Below, in pieces: positions 1 through 5,047 of a stretch of DNA of 5,047 nucleotides; within the stretch, counting starts at the first letter, position 1, and every line of letters starts with the position of its first letter. The translations under genes were made by a program, and so were the position numbers. The stretch comes from Candidatus Stahliibacteriota bacterium. Its GTDB lineage: Bacteria > Hydrothermota > Tepidihabitantia > SM23-42. The notes beneath the pieces are model-generated. The model saw only the letters and a program-made list of their open reading frames with translations. It made no database searches and was not told where the DNA came from. The stretch is taken from positions 1 to 5,047 of the forward strand of contig JAUWLY010000227.1 of NCBI GenBank assembly GCA_030613445.1, read 5' to 3'.

Positions 1-60
1 TATGCAAAAGGAAATAGAAATAACCGATCTACCTTGAATATTGCGAAACGATATTCATAA
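1..60 (+). CDS. Possible 3' end of an upstream gene (partial)
   Basis: Frame 1 is open from the window edge for 19 codons and stops at a TAA at 58-60. The short tail is basic and Asn/Arg rich, ending in Lys-Arg-Tyr-Ser, and matches no family I can name. Frame 2 is also open from the edge, to a TGA at 35-37, so the reading frame is not certain. No start lies in view and no product can be assigned. It is listed because the dense gene block downstream makes an upstream gene on the same strand plausible; it may equally be non-coding. Confidence 0.25.
   Translation, partial: YAKGNRNNRSTLNIAKRYS
36..56 (+). other. Hairpin next to the possible upstream stop codon
   Basis: GAATATTG (36-43) can pair with CGATATTC (49-56) around a CGAAA loop, giving 8 pairs including one G-U. 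It ends one base before the TAA at 58-60. The following bases are AT-rich but contain no T tract, so it is not a convincing intrinsic terminator. It could be a 3'-end stabilising stem or chance. Confidence 0.3.
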
Positions 61-65
61 ATTAT

Positions 66-85
66 ATTACACGGGATTATACGGG
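66..85. repeat. 10-bp tandem duplication
   Basis: Two adjacent decamers, ATTACACGGG (66-75) and ATTATACGGG (76-85), differ at one position. A third unit starting at 86 is only weakly similar. Nothing else in the stretch 61-93 suggests a function. Confidence 0.5.
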
Positions 86-93
86 ATAAAGAC

Positions 94-148
94 GAACTTA
101 AGAAGCTAAGACATCAGAAGTTCTGAACTTCGTAACCTCAAAACTTCA
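94..148. repeat. Degenerate octamer tandem array
   Basis: Seven consecutive near-octamers resemble GAACTTCA: GAACTTAA (94), GAAGCTAA (102), GACATCA (110, 7 nt), GAAGTTCT (117), GAACTTCG (125), TAACCTCA (133) and AAACTTCA (141). Units 117-124 and 125-132 also form the inverted repeat GAAGTTC-T-GAACTTC (117-131). The array has stops in most frames and looks non-coding. Whether it is a simple-sequence relic or a dispersed genomic repeat cannot be told from one copy. Confidence 0.5.
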
Positions 149-154
149 AAATAC

Positions 155-227
155 GATGGGCCCTATTAAATAACGTAACAGAAATGCTCATGCTTCTTTC
201 AAAAGTTTATTTAACGGGGCGGGCGTA
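155..227 (-). repeat. Copy 1 of a ~73-nt palindromic repeat, inverted relative to copy 2
   Basis: The reverse complement of this stretch aligns without gaps to 4914-4986. By hand count 53 of 73 positions are identical and 18 of the 20 differences are transitions; the core at 155-180 matches at 22 of 26. The copy has its own internal inverted repeat: 160-173 pairs with 207-220 with one A-C mismatch at 165/215 and one G-U at 164/216, leaving a loop of about 33 nt. It ends 33 bp before the metG -35 box. It could be a miniature mobile element relic, a REP-type repeat or a structured element at the transcription-unit boundary. I see no transposase nearby. Confidence 0.7.
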
Positions 228-234
228 AACGCCC
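221..234. other. Short perfect inverted repeat upstream of the metG promoter
   Basis: GGGCGT (221-226) and ACGCCC (229-234) are perfect inverted arms separated by AA; as RNA this would be a 5-bp stem with a TAAA loop. It begins inside the ~73-nt repeat and ends 26 bp before the -35 box, a position where an operator could sit. It is not followed by a T tract, so a terminator role is weak. The octamer TAACGGGG occurs just before it (212-219) and again abutting the -35 box (253-260). Confidence 0.4.
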
Positions 235-260
235 TACTGCTTATTCTTGGTCTAACGGGG

Positions 261-288
261 TTGACATTTATTTGCATTCATTTATAAT
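261..288 (+). promoter_or_regulatory. Consensus sigma-70 promoter of metG, probably giving a leaderless mRNA
   Basis: TTGACA (261-266) and TATAAT (283-288) are both perfect consensus hexamers, separated by 16 bp. The -10 box is followed by only ACCCC (289-293) before the metG ATG at 294. Housekeeping polymerase usually initiates about 6-7 nt after the -10 box, which puts the transcription start at or within a base of the A of the start codon. No Shine-Dalgarno sequence lies between the promoter and the ATG, consistent with a leaderless transcript. This is probably the operon promoter. Confidence 0.85.
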
Positions 289-293
289 ACCCC

Positions 294-2264
294 ATGAAAA
301 TACTGGTAACGAGTGCTTTGCCCTATGCAAATGGTAATATACATCTCGGTCATATTGCCGGTGCATATTTACCGGCTGATATTTATGTCCGTTATCAGCG
401 ATTGAAGAACCGGGATATAGTTTACATATGTGGCACTGATGAACATGGTGTTCCGGTGACAATTAGTGCGGAGAAGCAAAACAAAACGCCGAAGGAGATT
501 GTCGATCATTATCACCGATCAATAAAAAATTCGTTTGAAGATTTTGGAATGACATTTGATAATTTCTCACGTACAACACTGCCCATCCATCATCGAATGG
601 CTCAGGATTTTTTCTCAAAGATATACAATAAAGGATTTATATACCTCAAAGAAACGGAGCAATTTTATTGTCCAAGATGTAGTCGTTTCCTTCCGGATCG
701 TTACATCATAGGGAAGTGTCCGCGTTGCGCTGTAGATGGCGCTAAAGGAGATCAATGCGATAGCTGCGGTCGTTGGCTTGAGCCTTTTGAACTCATTGAA
801 CCAAAATGTCTGATTTGCGGTGAAGTTCCACAAAAGAAAAGAACCAAACATTGGTACTTCAAACTTACTGCATTCCAGGATAAATTGACTGAGTGGATTA
901 ACGCGAAGACTAACTGGAAAGAACATGTCCTGGCTTTTGTGAAAGGTTGGCTCAGAGAAGGGCTCCAAGATCGTCCCATAACAAGAGATATGTCCTGGGG
1001 TGTTCCGGTACCGCTTGATGAAGCCAAGGGTAAGGTACTGTACGTCTGGTTTGATGCACCGATCGGCTATATTTCTTCAACCATGGAGTGGGCAGAAAAA
1101 AAAGGCGACCCTGATCTGTGGAAGGAATATTGGTTGAACAAAGATACCAAGATCGTGCATTTTATTGGCAAGGATAATATTGTTTTCCACGCTTTGATCT
1201 GGCCAGCTATGCTCATGGCGTATGGCGATTATGCGCTGCCTTCAGATATACCAGCTAATCAATTTCTCAACCTTGAGGGTGACAAGTTTTCAACATCAAA
1301 AGATTATGCGATATGGTTACCTGATTATTTAAGAGATTTCAAAGCCGACTCTTTGAGATATACGCTCACGCGCAATGCTCCAGAGGCGCGCGATACTGAT
1401 TTCACATGGCGGGATTTTCAGGCATGGCACAATAATGAACTAGCTGATAACCTCGGGAACTTTGTTAATCGCACATTGACCTTTATTAAGAAATATTATG
1501 ATTCTTCAGTGCCGACCGCATCATCGTTCTCTGAGCATGACAATAAAATCCTAGATATTCTGCATAAGGCACCGGCAAACATTGGTGAGAAGATTGAGAA
1601 GTTTGAGTTTAAAAATGCTTTGCATGAAATAATGAAGATAACTCAGGAAGCAAATCGTTATTTTGACCACGAGGAACCCTGGGTAACACGTAGAACTAAC
1701 CCTTTAATCTGCGAACGGACAATGTATGTGTGTATGAAGATTGTCACGTCGCTTTCAGTTCTTGTGGAACCGTTCTTGCCGTTTACCGCGACTAAGATAA
1801 AGAAGATGGTTAATTTCATCCCGCAGCAATGGGATGAAATCAGTGCGCCAGATGTCGCTCCGACAATCGGTAAAACTGAAATTCTCTTTCAGAAGATCGA
1901 TGATAAGGTCATTGAGATCCAGGTCAGCAGACTAAAGAAAAGAGAAATATCGGTTGAGGAACTCGGCAAGGTGGTTTTGAAAACCGCCAAGATATTGAAA
2001 GCTGAGATGGTTGAAGACAGTGACAATCTCATAAAGTGCACGGTTGAAATCGCCGATAAGCAGCGTCAAATAGTGGCGGGTGTTGGAAAGGCATACAAAC
2101 CAGAAGAATTGATTGGTAAAACTATTGTCGTCGTGGAGAATCTGAAACCAGCAAAGGGCCGGGGGGTTTTATCCAAGGGTATGCTTCTCGCTGCCGATAC
2201 CAAAGAAGGTATTGTGCTTCTGACTACGGACAAACCAGTAGCCTCCGGAGAGATCGTGAGGTGA
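294..2264 (+). CDS. metG: Methionyl-tRNA synthetase with two-knuckle zinc domain and C-terminal tRNA-binding domain
   Basis: Cytoplasmic class I aminoacyl-tRNA synthetase that uses ATP to charge elongator and initiator tRNA(Met) with methionine. The 656-residue product has the canonical N-terminus with HLGH (17-20, the HIGH motif) preceded by PYANGNI, GTDEHG (47-52), and the WFDAPIGY motif (252-259). KFSTSK (331-336) is the KMSKS equivalent. The connective-peptide zinc domain has four CxxC pairs (C126/C129, C142/C145, C155/C158, C172/C175), which is the two-zinc type known from archaeal enzymes such as that of Pyrococcus; E. coli has one complete knuckle. The helical anticodon-binding domain (about 360-540) includes EPW (461-463), where the Trp matches the anticodon-reading Trp of E. 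coli. A Trbp111/EMAPII-like OB fold fills about 555-656. The start at 294 is fixed by the conserved N-terminus, and the ATG sits 5 nt after the -10 box without a ribosome binding site. It is intact and full length. Confidence 0.98.
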   Translation: MKILVTSALPYANGNIHLGHIAGAYLPADIYVRYQRLKNRDIVYICGTDEHGVPVTISAEKQNKTPKEIVDHYHRSIKNSFEDFGMTFDNFSRTTLPIHHRMAQDFFSKIYNKGFIYLKETEQFYCPRCSRFLPDRYIIGKCPRCAVDGAKGDQCDSCGRWLEPFELIEPKCLICGEVPQKKRTKHWYFKLTAFQDKLTEWINAKTNWKEHVLAFVKGWLREGLQDRPITRDMSWGVPVPLDEAKGKVLYVWFDAPIGYISSTMEWAEKKGDPDLWKEYWLNKDTKIVHFIGKDNIVFHALIWPAMLMAYGDYALPSDIPANQFLNLEGDKFSTSKDYAIWLPDYLRDFKADSLRYTLTRNAPEARDTDFTWRDFQAWHNNELADNLGNFVNRTLTFIKKYYDSSVPTASSFSEHDNKILDILHKAPANIGEKIEKFEFKNALHEIMKITQEANRYFDHEEPWVTRRTNPLICERTMYVCMKIVTSLSVLVEPFLPFTATKIKKMVNFIPQQWDEISAPDVAPTIGKTEILFQKIDDKVIEIQVSRLKKREISVEELGKVVLKTAKILKAEMVEDSDNLIKCTVEIADKQRQIVAGVGKAYKPEELIGKTIVVVENLKPAKGRGVLSKGMLLAADTKEGIVLLTTDKPVASGEIVR

Positions 2265-2273
2265 AGAAACACG

Positions 2274-2291
2274 AGGGTATTTTGATACCCT
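2274..2291 (+). promoter_or_regulatory. Intercistronic hairpin just upstream of the tatD start
   Basis: AGGGTAT (2274-2280) and ATACCCT (2285-2291) form a perfect 7-bp stem with a TTTG tetraloop, ending 3 nt before the tatD ATG. The only SD-like bases in the gap, GAGGG (2273-2277), lie 17 nt from the ATG and are mostly inside the 5' arm. No T tract follows, so a terminator is unlikely. It may modulate tatD translation or mark an RNA processing site. Confidence 0.55.
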
Positions 2292-2294
2292 GAT

Positions 2295-3050
2295 ATGGTC
2301 GATACCCACTGTCACTTAATAGATCCGCAATTCAACAAGGACTTCGATGAGGTCTTACAGCGTGCTCAAAAGGCTGGTGTTAAGAAAATAGTGAATGCGG
2401 GGTATGATGTAAAAACAAGTCAGGATGCAGTTAAACAGGGACATCGTTATGACTGGTTGATGCCGGCCGTAGGGATTCACCCTAATGAAGCAGCTGAACA
2501 GTCGCTTACCGAGATGAGTAATATCATTGATGTCGCACAGAGCAATAAAGTCTGTGCCATTGGTGAAACTGGCCTTGATTACTACCGGGATTTTTCGTCC
2601 AAAGAAGCGCAGCAAGAACTGTTTCGTAAACATATCGGCCTTGCGCGCAGTAATGATCTTCCTCTGCTTATCCATACTCGGAATTCAGTTGATGACGCGA
2701 TTAGCATATTGAAGGAAGAAGATTTTCATTGTGGTGTTTTTCATTGCTACAGCGGTACGTATGAACAAGCAAAGAAGATACTTGGCATGGGCTATTATCT
2801 GGGCTTTGGCGGCGTCCTTACGTTTTCCAAACGGACACGAGATGTCTTCAAGAATTTGCCAACCGACAGAATCCTCTTGGAAACCGACGCACCGTTTTTA
2901 TCTCCGTCCGGCCATCGGGGTCAAAGGAATGAACCTGCCTATATCCTCGAGACCCTGAGTTTCGCGGCTGGCACCCTGGAGATGCTACCTGAGCAGCTGG
3001 AAGAGATTTTAGATGCCAATGTAGCAAGGCTTTTCCTTTTTTCTGTGTGA
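2295..3050 (+). CDS. tatD: TatD-family metal-dependent hydrolase / DNase
   Basis: A cytoplasmic TIM-barrel hydrolase of the amidohydrolase superfamily. Characterised TatD enzymes are Mg2+-dependent 3'-5' exonucleases acting on single-stranded DNA and RNA, with proposed roles in DNA repair and turnover. The 251-residue length is typical. All expected metal ligands are visible: DTHCH (3-7, H5 and H7), E91 in GETGLDYY, H127 in LIHTR, H150 in FHCYSG, and D198 in LETDAP. The family motifs GIHPNE (60-65) and RNEP (211-214) are also present. The ATG at 2295 gives the canonical N-terminus and an in-frame TGA at 2283-2285 rules out a longer start. It lies 30 nt after metG and 13 nt before rsmA, the usual place for this subfamily. 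The exact physiological substrate cannot be read from sequence. Confidence 0.96.
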   Translation: MVDTHCHLIDPQFNKDFDEVLQRAQKAGVKKIVNAGYDVKTSQDAVKQGHRYDWLMPAVGIHPNEAAEQSLTEMSNIIDVAQSNKVCAIGETGLDYYRDFSSKEAQQELFRKHIGLARSNDLPLLIHTRNSVDDAISILKEEDFHCGVFHCYSGTYEQAKKILGMGYYLGFGGVLTFSKRTRDVFKNLPTDRILLETDAPFLSPSGHRGQRNEPAYILETLSFAAGTLEMLPEQLEEILDANVARLFLFSV

Positions 3051-3063
3051 ACACCCACTCGTT

Positions 3064-3816
3064 ATGAAGCATTTTCATGCAAAAAAACGCTTCAGCCAGA
3101 ATTTCATGAAAGGAAAGAAGATTGTTAAAAAAATAATTGATTGTGCTGACATTGTTAATGAAACAGTTGTTGAAATCGGTGCAGGAAAGGGTATTCTAAC
3201 AAAACTCATAAGTGCGTATGCCAAGATCGTTTATGCAATTGAACTTGACCGGGGACTGATCAGTACTTTAGAAGAGCTTGATTTGAGCAATGTCAAAATA
3301 GTGAACAAAGATTTCTTGAGATTAGATTTGAGGGATTATGGCAACCCAGTGATTGTCGGGAATATCCCGTATTCGATAACCACCCAGATTTTTGATAAAC
3401 TCGCACAGCAGAAAGGAACTTTCAAGTGGGCAGTGCTGACAATCCAAAAAGAATACGGTGCGCGGCTGTTTGCAAAAACCGGTTCTGCTGAGTATGGTCC
3501 AGTGACCCTTTTCACGGGTTATCATTTCCAGGTGAAGAAACAGTTCGCAATCCCAGCACGTTTCTTTTCACCGCAGCCTAAGGTTAGTTCTATAGTTGTC
3601 AGATTGACGAGCAGAGCAAATCCTTTTCGCCTGAAAGATGAGAAGGTATTTTTTGAGATGATCAGGGGTATATTCTGTTACCGTCGAAAGTACATGAAGA
3701 ATGCGCTGATGAATTATCTTCACGATATTCCTCAGGGCCTTGATAATAGGTTGTTGCAGAAACGACCAAGTGAGTTGACCTTACGTGATTATTACACTGT
3801 GTACTGTAACTTGTAG
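3064..3816 (+). CDS. rsmA: 16S rRNA dimethyladenosine transferase (RsmA/KsgA)
   Basis: Uses S-adenosylmethionine to dimethylate two adjacent adenines in the 3'-terminal helix 45 loop of 16S rRNA (A1518 and A1519 in E. coli), a late checkpoint in 30S maturation; loss in other bacteria gives kasugamycin resistance. The 250-residue protein is slightly compact for the family (about 260-290). Visible motifs are KKRFSQNF (7-14) at the N-terminus, the SAM-binding EIGAGKG loop (37-43), the acidic ELD (60-62) at the end of the second strand, D83 in NKDFL, and the catalytic NIPY (100-103). The RFFSPQPKV segment (166-174) and the C-terminal RPSELTL (234-240) also fit the family. ATG at 3064 gives the expected N-terminus 13 nt after the tatD stop, with no Shine-Dalgarno sequence in the gap. 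The gene appears intact. Confidence 0.97.
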   Translation: MKHFHAKKRFSQNFMKGKKIVKKIIDCADIVNETVVEIGAGKGILTKLISAYAKIVYAIELDRGLISTLEELDLSNVKIVNKDFLRLDLRDYGNPVIVGNIPYSITTQIFDKLAQQKGTFKWAVLTIQKEYGARLFAKTGSAEYGPVTLFTGYHFQVKKQFAIPARFFSPQPKVSSIVVRLTSRANPFRLKDEKVFFEMIRGIFCYRRKYMKNALMNYLHDIPQGLDNRLLQKRPSELTLRDYYTVYCNL

Positions 3817-3821
3817 AATAG

Positions 3822-4871
3822 ATGCATAAACACCGAGTGTATATAAGAGACATCGCGGATATCGACGACTCGCTCGTCGAAATATTCGACAGCTCAGGGC
3901 TCACCCATTTGGCAAAAAAGAAGGTTTTTGTTAAACCCAATATGCTAAGACCAGCAGAACCTAAAGATGGAGTTGTGACTAACCCGGAAGTAATAGCTCA
4001 TGTCGTATCTTTTCTCGTGAGGGCGGGCGCTGATGTTACAGTCGGCGACAATCCGGTTCCAAACAAAGATTGCACAGAACTTGACATTGCTGAGCGATGC
4101 GGTTTTCTTGAAGCGGCTCAAGGTAGATTCAAAAGCATCGGGAAATATTCCAAGCGCATCAGACGACCAAAGAGCAAACTCAAGGAAGTTTACATTTCAA
4201 AAGAGATTGCTGATTGTGACCTCCTTATATCCTTACCGAAATTCCGCACACATGACTTAACGACCATGACCCTTGCGGTGAAGAACCAATTCGGTATTAT
4301 TCCGGGTGGACTAAAACCCTATATTCATTCAAAGTTCCCTAAGATAGATGACTTTAGCAAAGTTTTGCTGGAAGTTTATGACCTTCGCCCACCGGATCTC
4401 ATTATTATGGACTGCGTCGATATTGTGGATGCACGGGGTAGAAAATTCTCACCTGGGAAAGTCATTTTTGGTGTAGATGGTAACTCAGTAGATTACACGT
4501 GCGCTCAGATAGCAGGGATAAACGCGGATAGGATCCCGACGCTCAGGCTTGCGCGTGAGCAGGGGTTGTTCGACCCGAAAAAGGTCGAAATCCGCGGTCA
4601 GGTTCAAGTAATAAGAGGGTATGCAGTGCCATTTCGTTTTCCTCTCAGATCCGCGATAGTCCAGTCGCTTGCTCAAGTACTTTACCGAATCTGGCTAGCG
4701 CGGACGCCAATTATTAATGGACCCAAGTGCACGGGTTGTCGTTTGTGTGAAGATGTTTGTCCAACACACTGTATTAGACACAGGTACATTGATTACAAAA
4801 AATGTATCAAATGTTATTGTTGCGTAGAGATTTGTCCAAACCAAGCGATGAAAACAAAATTCCGACTTTAA
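3822..4871 (+). CDS. DUF362 protein with C-terminal 2x[4Fe-4S] ferredoxin domain
   Basis: A 349-residue protein of unknown biochemical role. Residues about 34-240 form a DUF362 domain: VFVKPN (35-40), GVVTNPEVI (50-58), and the signature LPKFRTHDLTTMTLAVKNQFG region (138-158). A VDG-N-VD-T motif (218-226) leads into the domain end. The C-terminus (about 298-345) has two complete [4Fe-4S] motifs: C303-x2-C306-x2-C309-x3-C313-P and C328-x2-C331-x2-C334-x3-C338-P. Extra cysteines C317 and C333 are not needed for the clusters. No signal peptide or membrane helix is evident, so a cytoplasmic redox or electron-transfer role is likely. The ATG is 5 nt after the rsmA stop without an SD, implying translational coupling. 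DUF362-ferredoxin proteins are common in anaerobic bacteria and archaea; I know of no established reaction, so no function is assigned. Confidence 0.9.
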   Translation: MHKHRVYIRDIADIDDSLVEIFDSSGLTHLAKKKVFVKPNMLRPAEPKDGVVTNPEVIAHVVSFLVRAGADVTVGDNPVPNKDCTELDIAERCGFLEAAQGRFKSIGKYSKRIRRPKSKLKEVYISKEIADCDLLISLPKFRTHDLTTMTLAVKNQFGIIPGGLKPYIHSKFPKIDDFSKVLLEVYDLRPPDLIIMDCVDIVDARGRKFSPGKVIFGVDGNSVDYTCAQIAGINADRIPTLRLAREQGLFDPKKVEIRGQVQVIRGYAVPFRFPLRSAIVQSLAQVLYRIWLARTPIINGPKCTGCRLCEDVCPTHCIRHRYIDYKKCIKCYCCVEICPNQAMKTKFRL

Positions 4872-4910
4872 GACGCAGAAATCGCAGAAAATCCACAGAA
4901 GCCACTGAGA
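4871..4910. repeat. Degenerate decamer tandem array after the operon
   Basis: Four adjacent 10-nt units begin at the last base of the stop codon: AGACGCAGAA, ATCGCAGAAA, ATCCACAGAA and GCCACTGAGA, sharing a CRCAGAA-like core that decays rightwards. CGCAGA/CACAGA-type arrays of this style occur in intergenic DNA of many environmental bacteria, as I recall. It is non-coding, and no function is evident. Confidence 0.5.
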
Positions 4911-4913
4911 TAA

Positions 4914-4986
4914 TGCGCCCATTCTGTTAAACAAACTTTCAGGAAAAGCGTGGGTATTGGTATTACGTTATTTAACAGGACCCGTC
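4914..4986 (+). repeat. Copy 2 of the ~73-nt palindromic repeat
   Basis: This aligns without gaps to the reverse complement of 155-227 (53/73 identical by hand count, 18 of 20 differences transitions). Its internal inverted repeat uses the same register as copy 1: 4922-4931 pairs with 4971-4980 (CTGTTAAA against TTTAACAG is perfect), and two further A-T pairs lie inside after a mismatch. One stem position is C-G in copy 1 read on this strand and T-A here, a compensatory change. It begins 42 nt after the DUF362 stop and ends where the G-rich palindrome starts. Confidence 0.7.
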
Positions 4987-5037
4987 ACCCCCTCCTTATT
5001 ACTCCCCCACTATGAGGGGGAGGGCAGGGTGGGGGTG
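4986..5037. repeat. Nested C-rich/G-rich palindrome, possible terminator
   Basis: The outer arm CACCCCC (4986-4992) pairs with GGGGGTG (5031-5037) and continues, after a T-T mismatch, through 4994-4997 against 5026-5029. The inner arm CTCCCCC (5002-5008) pairs perfectly with GGGGGAG (5016-5022) around a 7-nt loop. The structure resembles the C-rich/G-rich intergenic palindromes scattered through many bacterial genomes. A T run (5044-5047) begins 7 nt after the stem at the window edge, so a rho-independent terminator for the operon is possible but cannot be settled here. Confidence 0.55.
5016..5035 (+). other. Putative G-quadruplex motif
   Basis: Four G tracts of 5, 3, 3 and 5 (5016-5020, 5022-5024, 5027-5029, 5031-5035) are separated by loops of 1, 2 and 1 nt, matching the standard G3+N1-7 pattern with very short loops. 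It overlaps the right arms of the nested palindrome, so duplex hairpin and quadruplex would compete. On the sense strand it would lie in the 3' region of an operon read-through transcript. Confidence 0.5.
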
Positions 5038-5047
5038 GTAAGATTTT

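Noticed and set aside
41..68. Weak promoter TTGCGA-16-TATATT
   Set aside because: The -35 box is a poor match, the region is AT-rich so chance -10 boxes are expected, and a perfect promoter lies directly before metG.
94..148. CRISPR array
   Set aside because: Units are 7-8 nt, adjacent and degenerate, with no spacers and no cas genes in the window.
615..1027. Antisense open frames across metG (and similar ones across tatD, rsmA and the DUF362 gene)
   Set aside because: They lie opposite well-supported coding sequence, match no recognisable family and look like reading-frame shadows.
1096..1103. Run of eight A in metG as a programmed frameshift site
   Set aside because: The reading frame continues intact through all downstream MetRS motifs and no stimulatory structure is apparent; it reads simply as Glu-Lys-Lys-Gly.
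3045..3054. GTGT-GA-ACAC inverted repeat at the tatD stop codon
   Set aside because: A 4-bp stem with a 2-nt loop is sterically implausible and expected by chance.
155..4986. Operon as a composite transposon bounded by inverted repeats
   Set aside because: The cargo is core housekeeping genes in a conserved order, there is no transposase, and the two copies differ at about 27% of positions, so recent joint movement is unlikely.

Overview
The window is a bacterial chromosome segment of moderate, slightly AT-rich composition. It holds one rightward block of four closely spaced genes, bounded on both sides by repeat-rich non-coding DNA. Gene order is metG (methionyl-tRNA synthetase), tatD (metal-dependent hydrolase/DNase), rsmA (ksgA, 16S rRNA dimethyladenosine transferase), then a DUF362 protein carrying a C-terminal 2x[4Fe-4S] ferredoxin domain. 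Gaps between genes are 30, 13 and 5 nt, so a single operon is likely. metG-tatD-(rnmV)-rsmA is a classic bacterial neighbourhood, known from Bacillus for example; here rnmV is absent and an iron-sulfur protein follows rsmA. The ferredoxin domain suggests an anaerobe or microaerophile. I cannot assign a phylum. The zinc-rich MetRS, the lack of Shine-Dalgarno sites and the intergenic repeat style would fit an uncultivated candidate-phylum bacterium, but that is inference.

Region by region. 1-60 may hold the last codons of an upstream gene and has a small hairpin. 61-157 contains a 10-bp tandem duplication and a degenerate octamer array. 155-227 is one copy of a ~73-nt palindromic repeat. 261-288 is a perfect consensus sigma-70 promoter (TTGACA, 16 bp, TATAAT) whose -10 box ends only 5 nt before the metG ATG, so the metG mRNA is probably leaderless. 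294-4871 is the operon. A perfect 7-bp hairpin fills most of the metG-tatD gap, ending 3 nt before the tatD start. 4872-5047 has a degenerate decamer array, a second inverted copy of the ~73-nt repeat, and directly abutting it a nested C-rich/G-rich palindrome with a strong G-quadruplex pattern.

The first three genes support translation and nucleic-acid maintenance: charging methionine and initiator tRNA, nucleic-acid hydrolysis, and late 30S maturation. The fourth has no established function and nothing in its sequence links it directly to translation. The most unusual signal is the pair of inverted ~73-nt repeats flanking the operon. They align without gaps, nearly all their differences are transitions, and they keep a common stem with at least one compensatory base-pair change.
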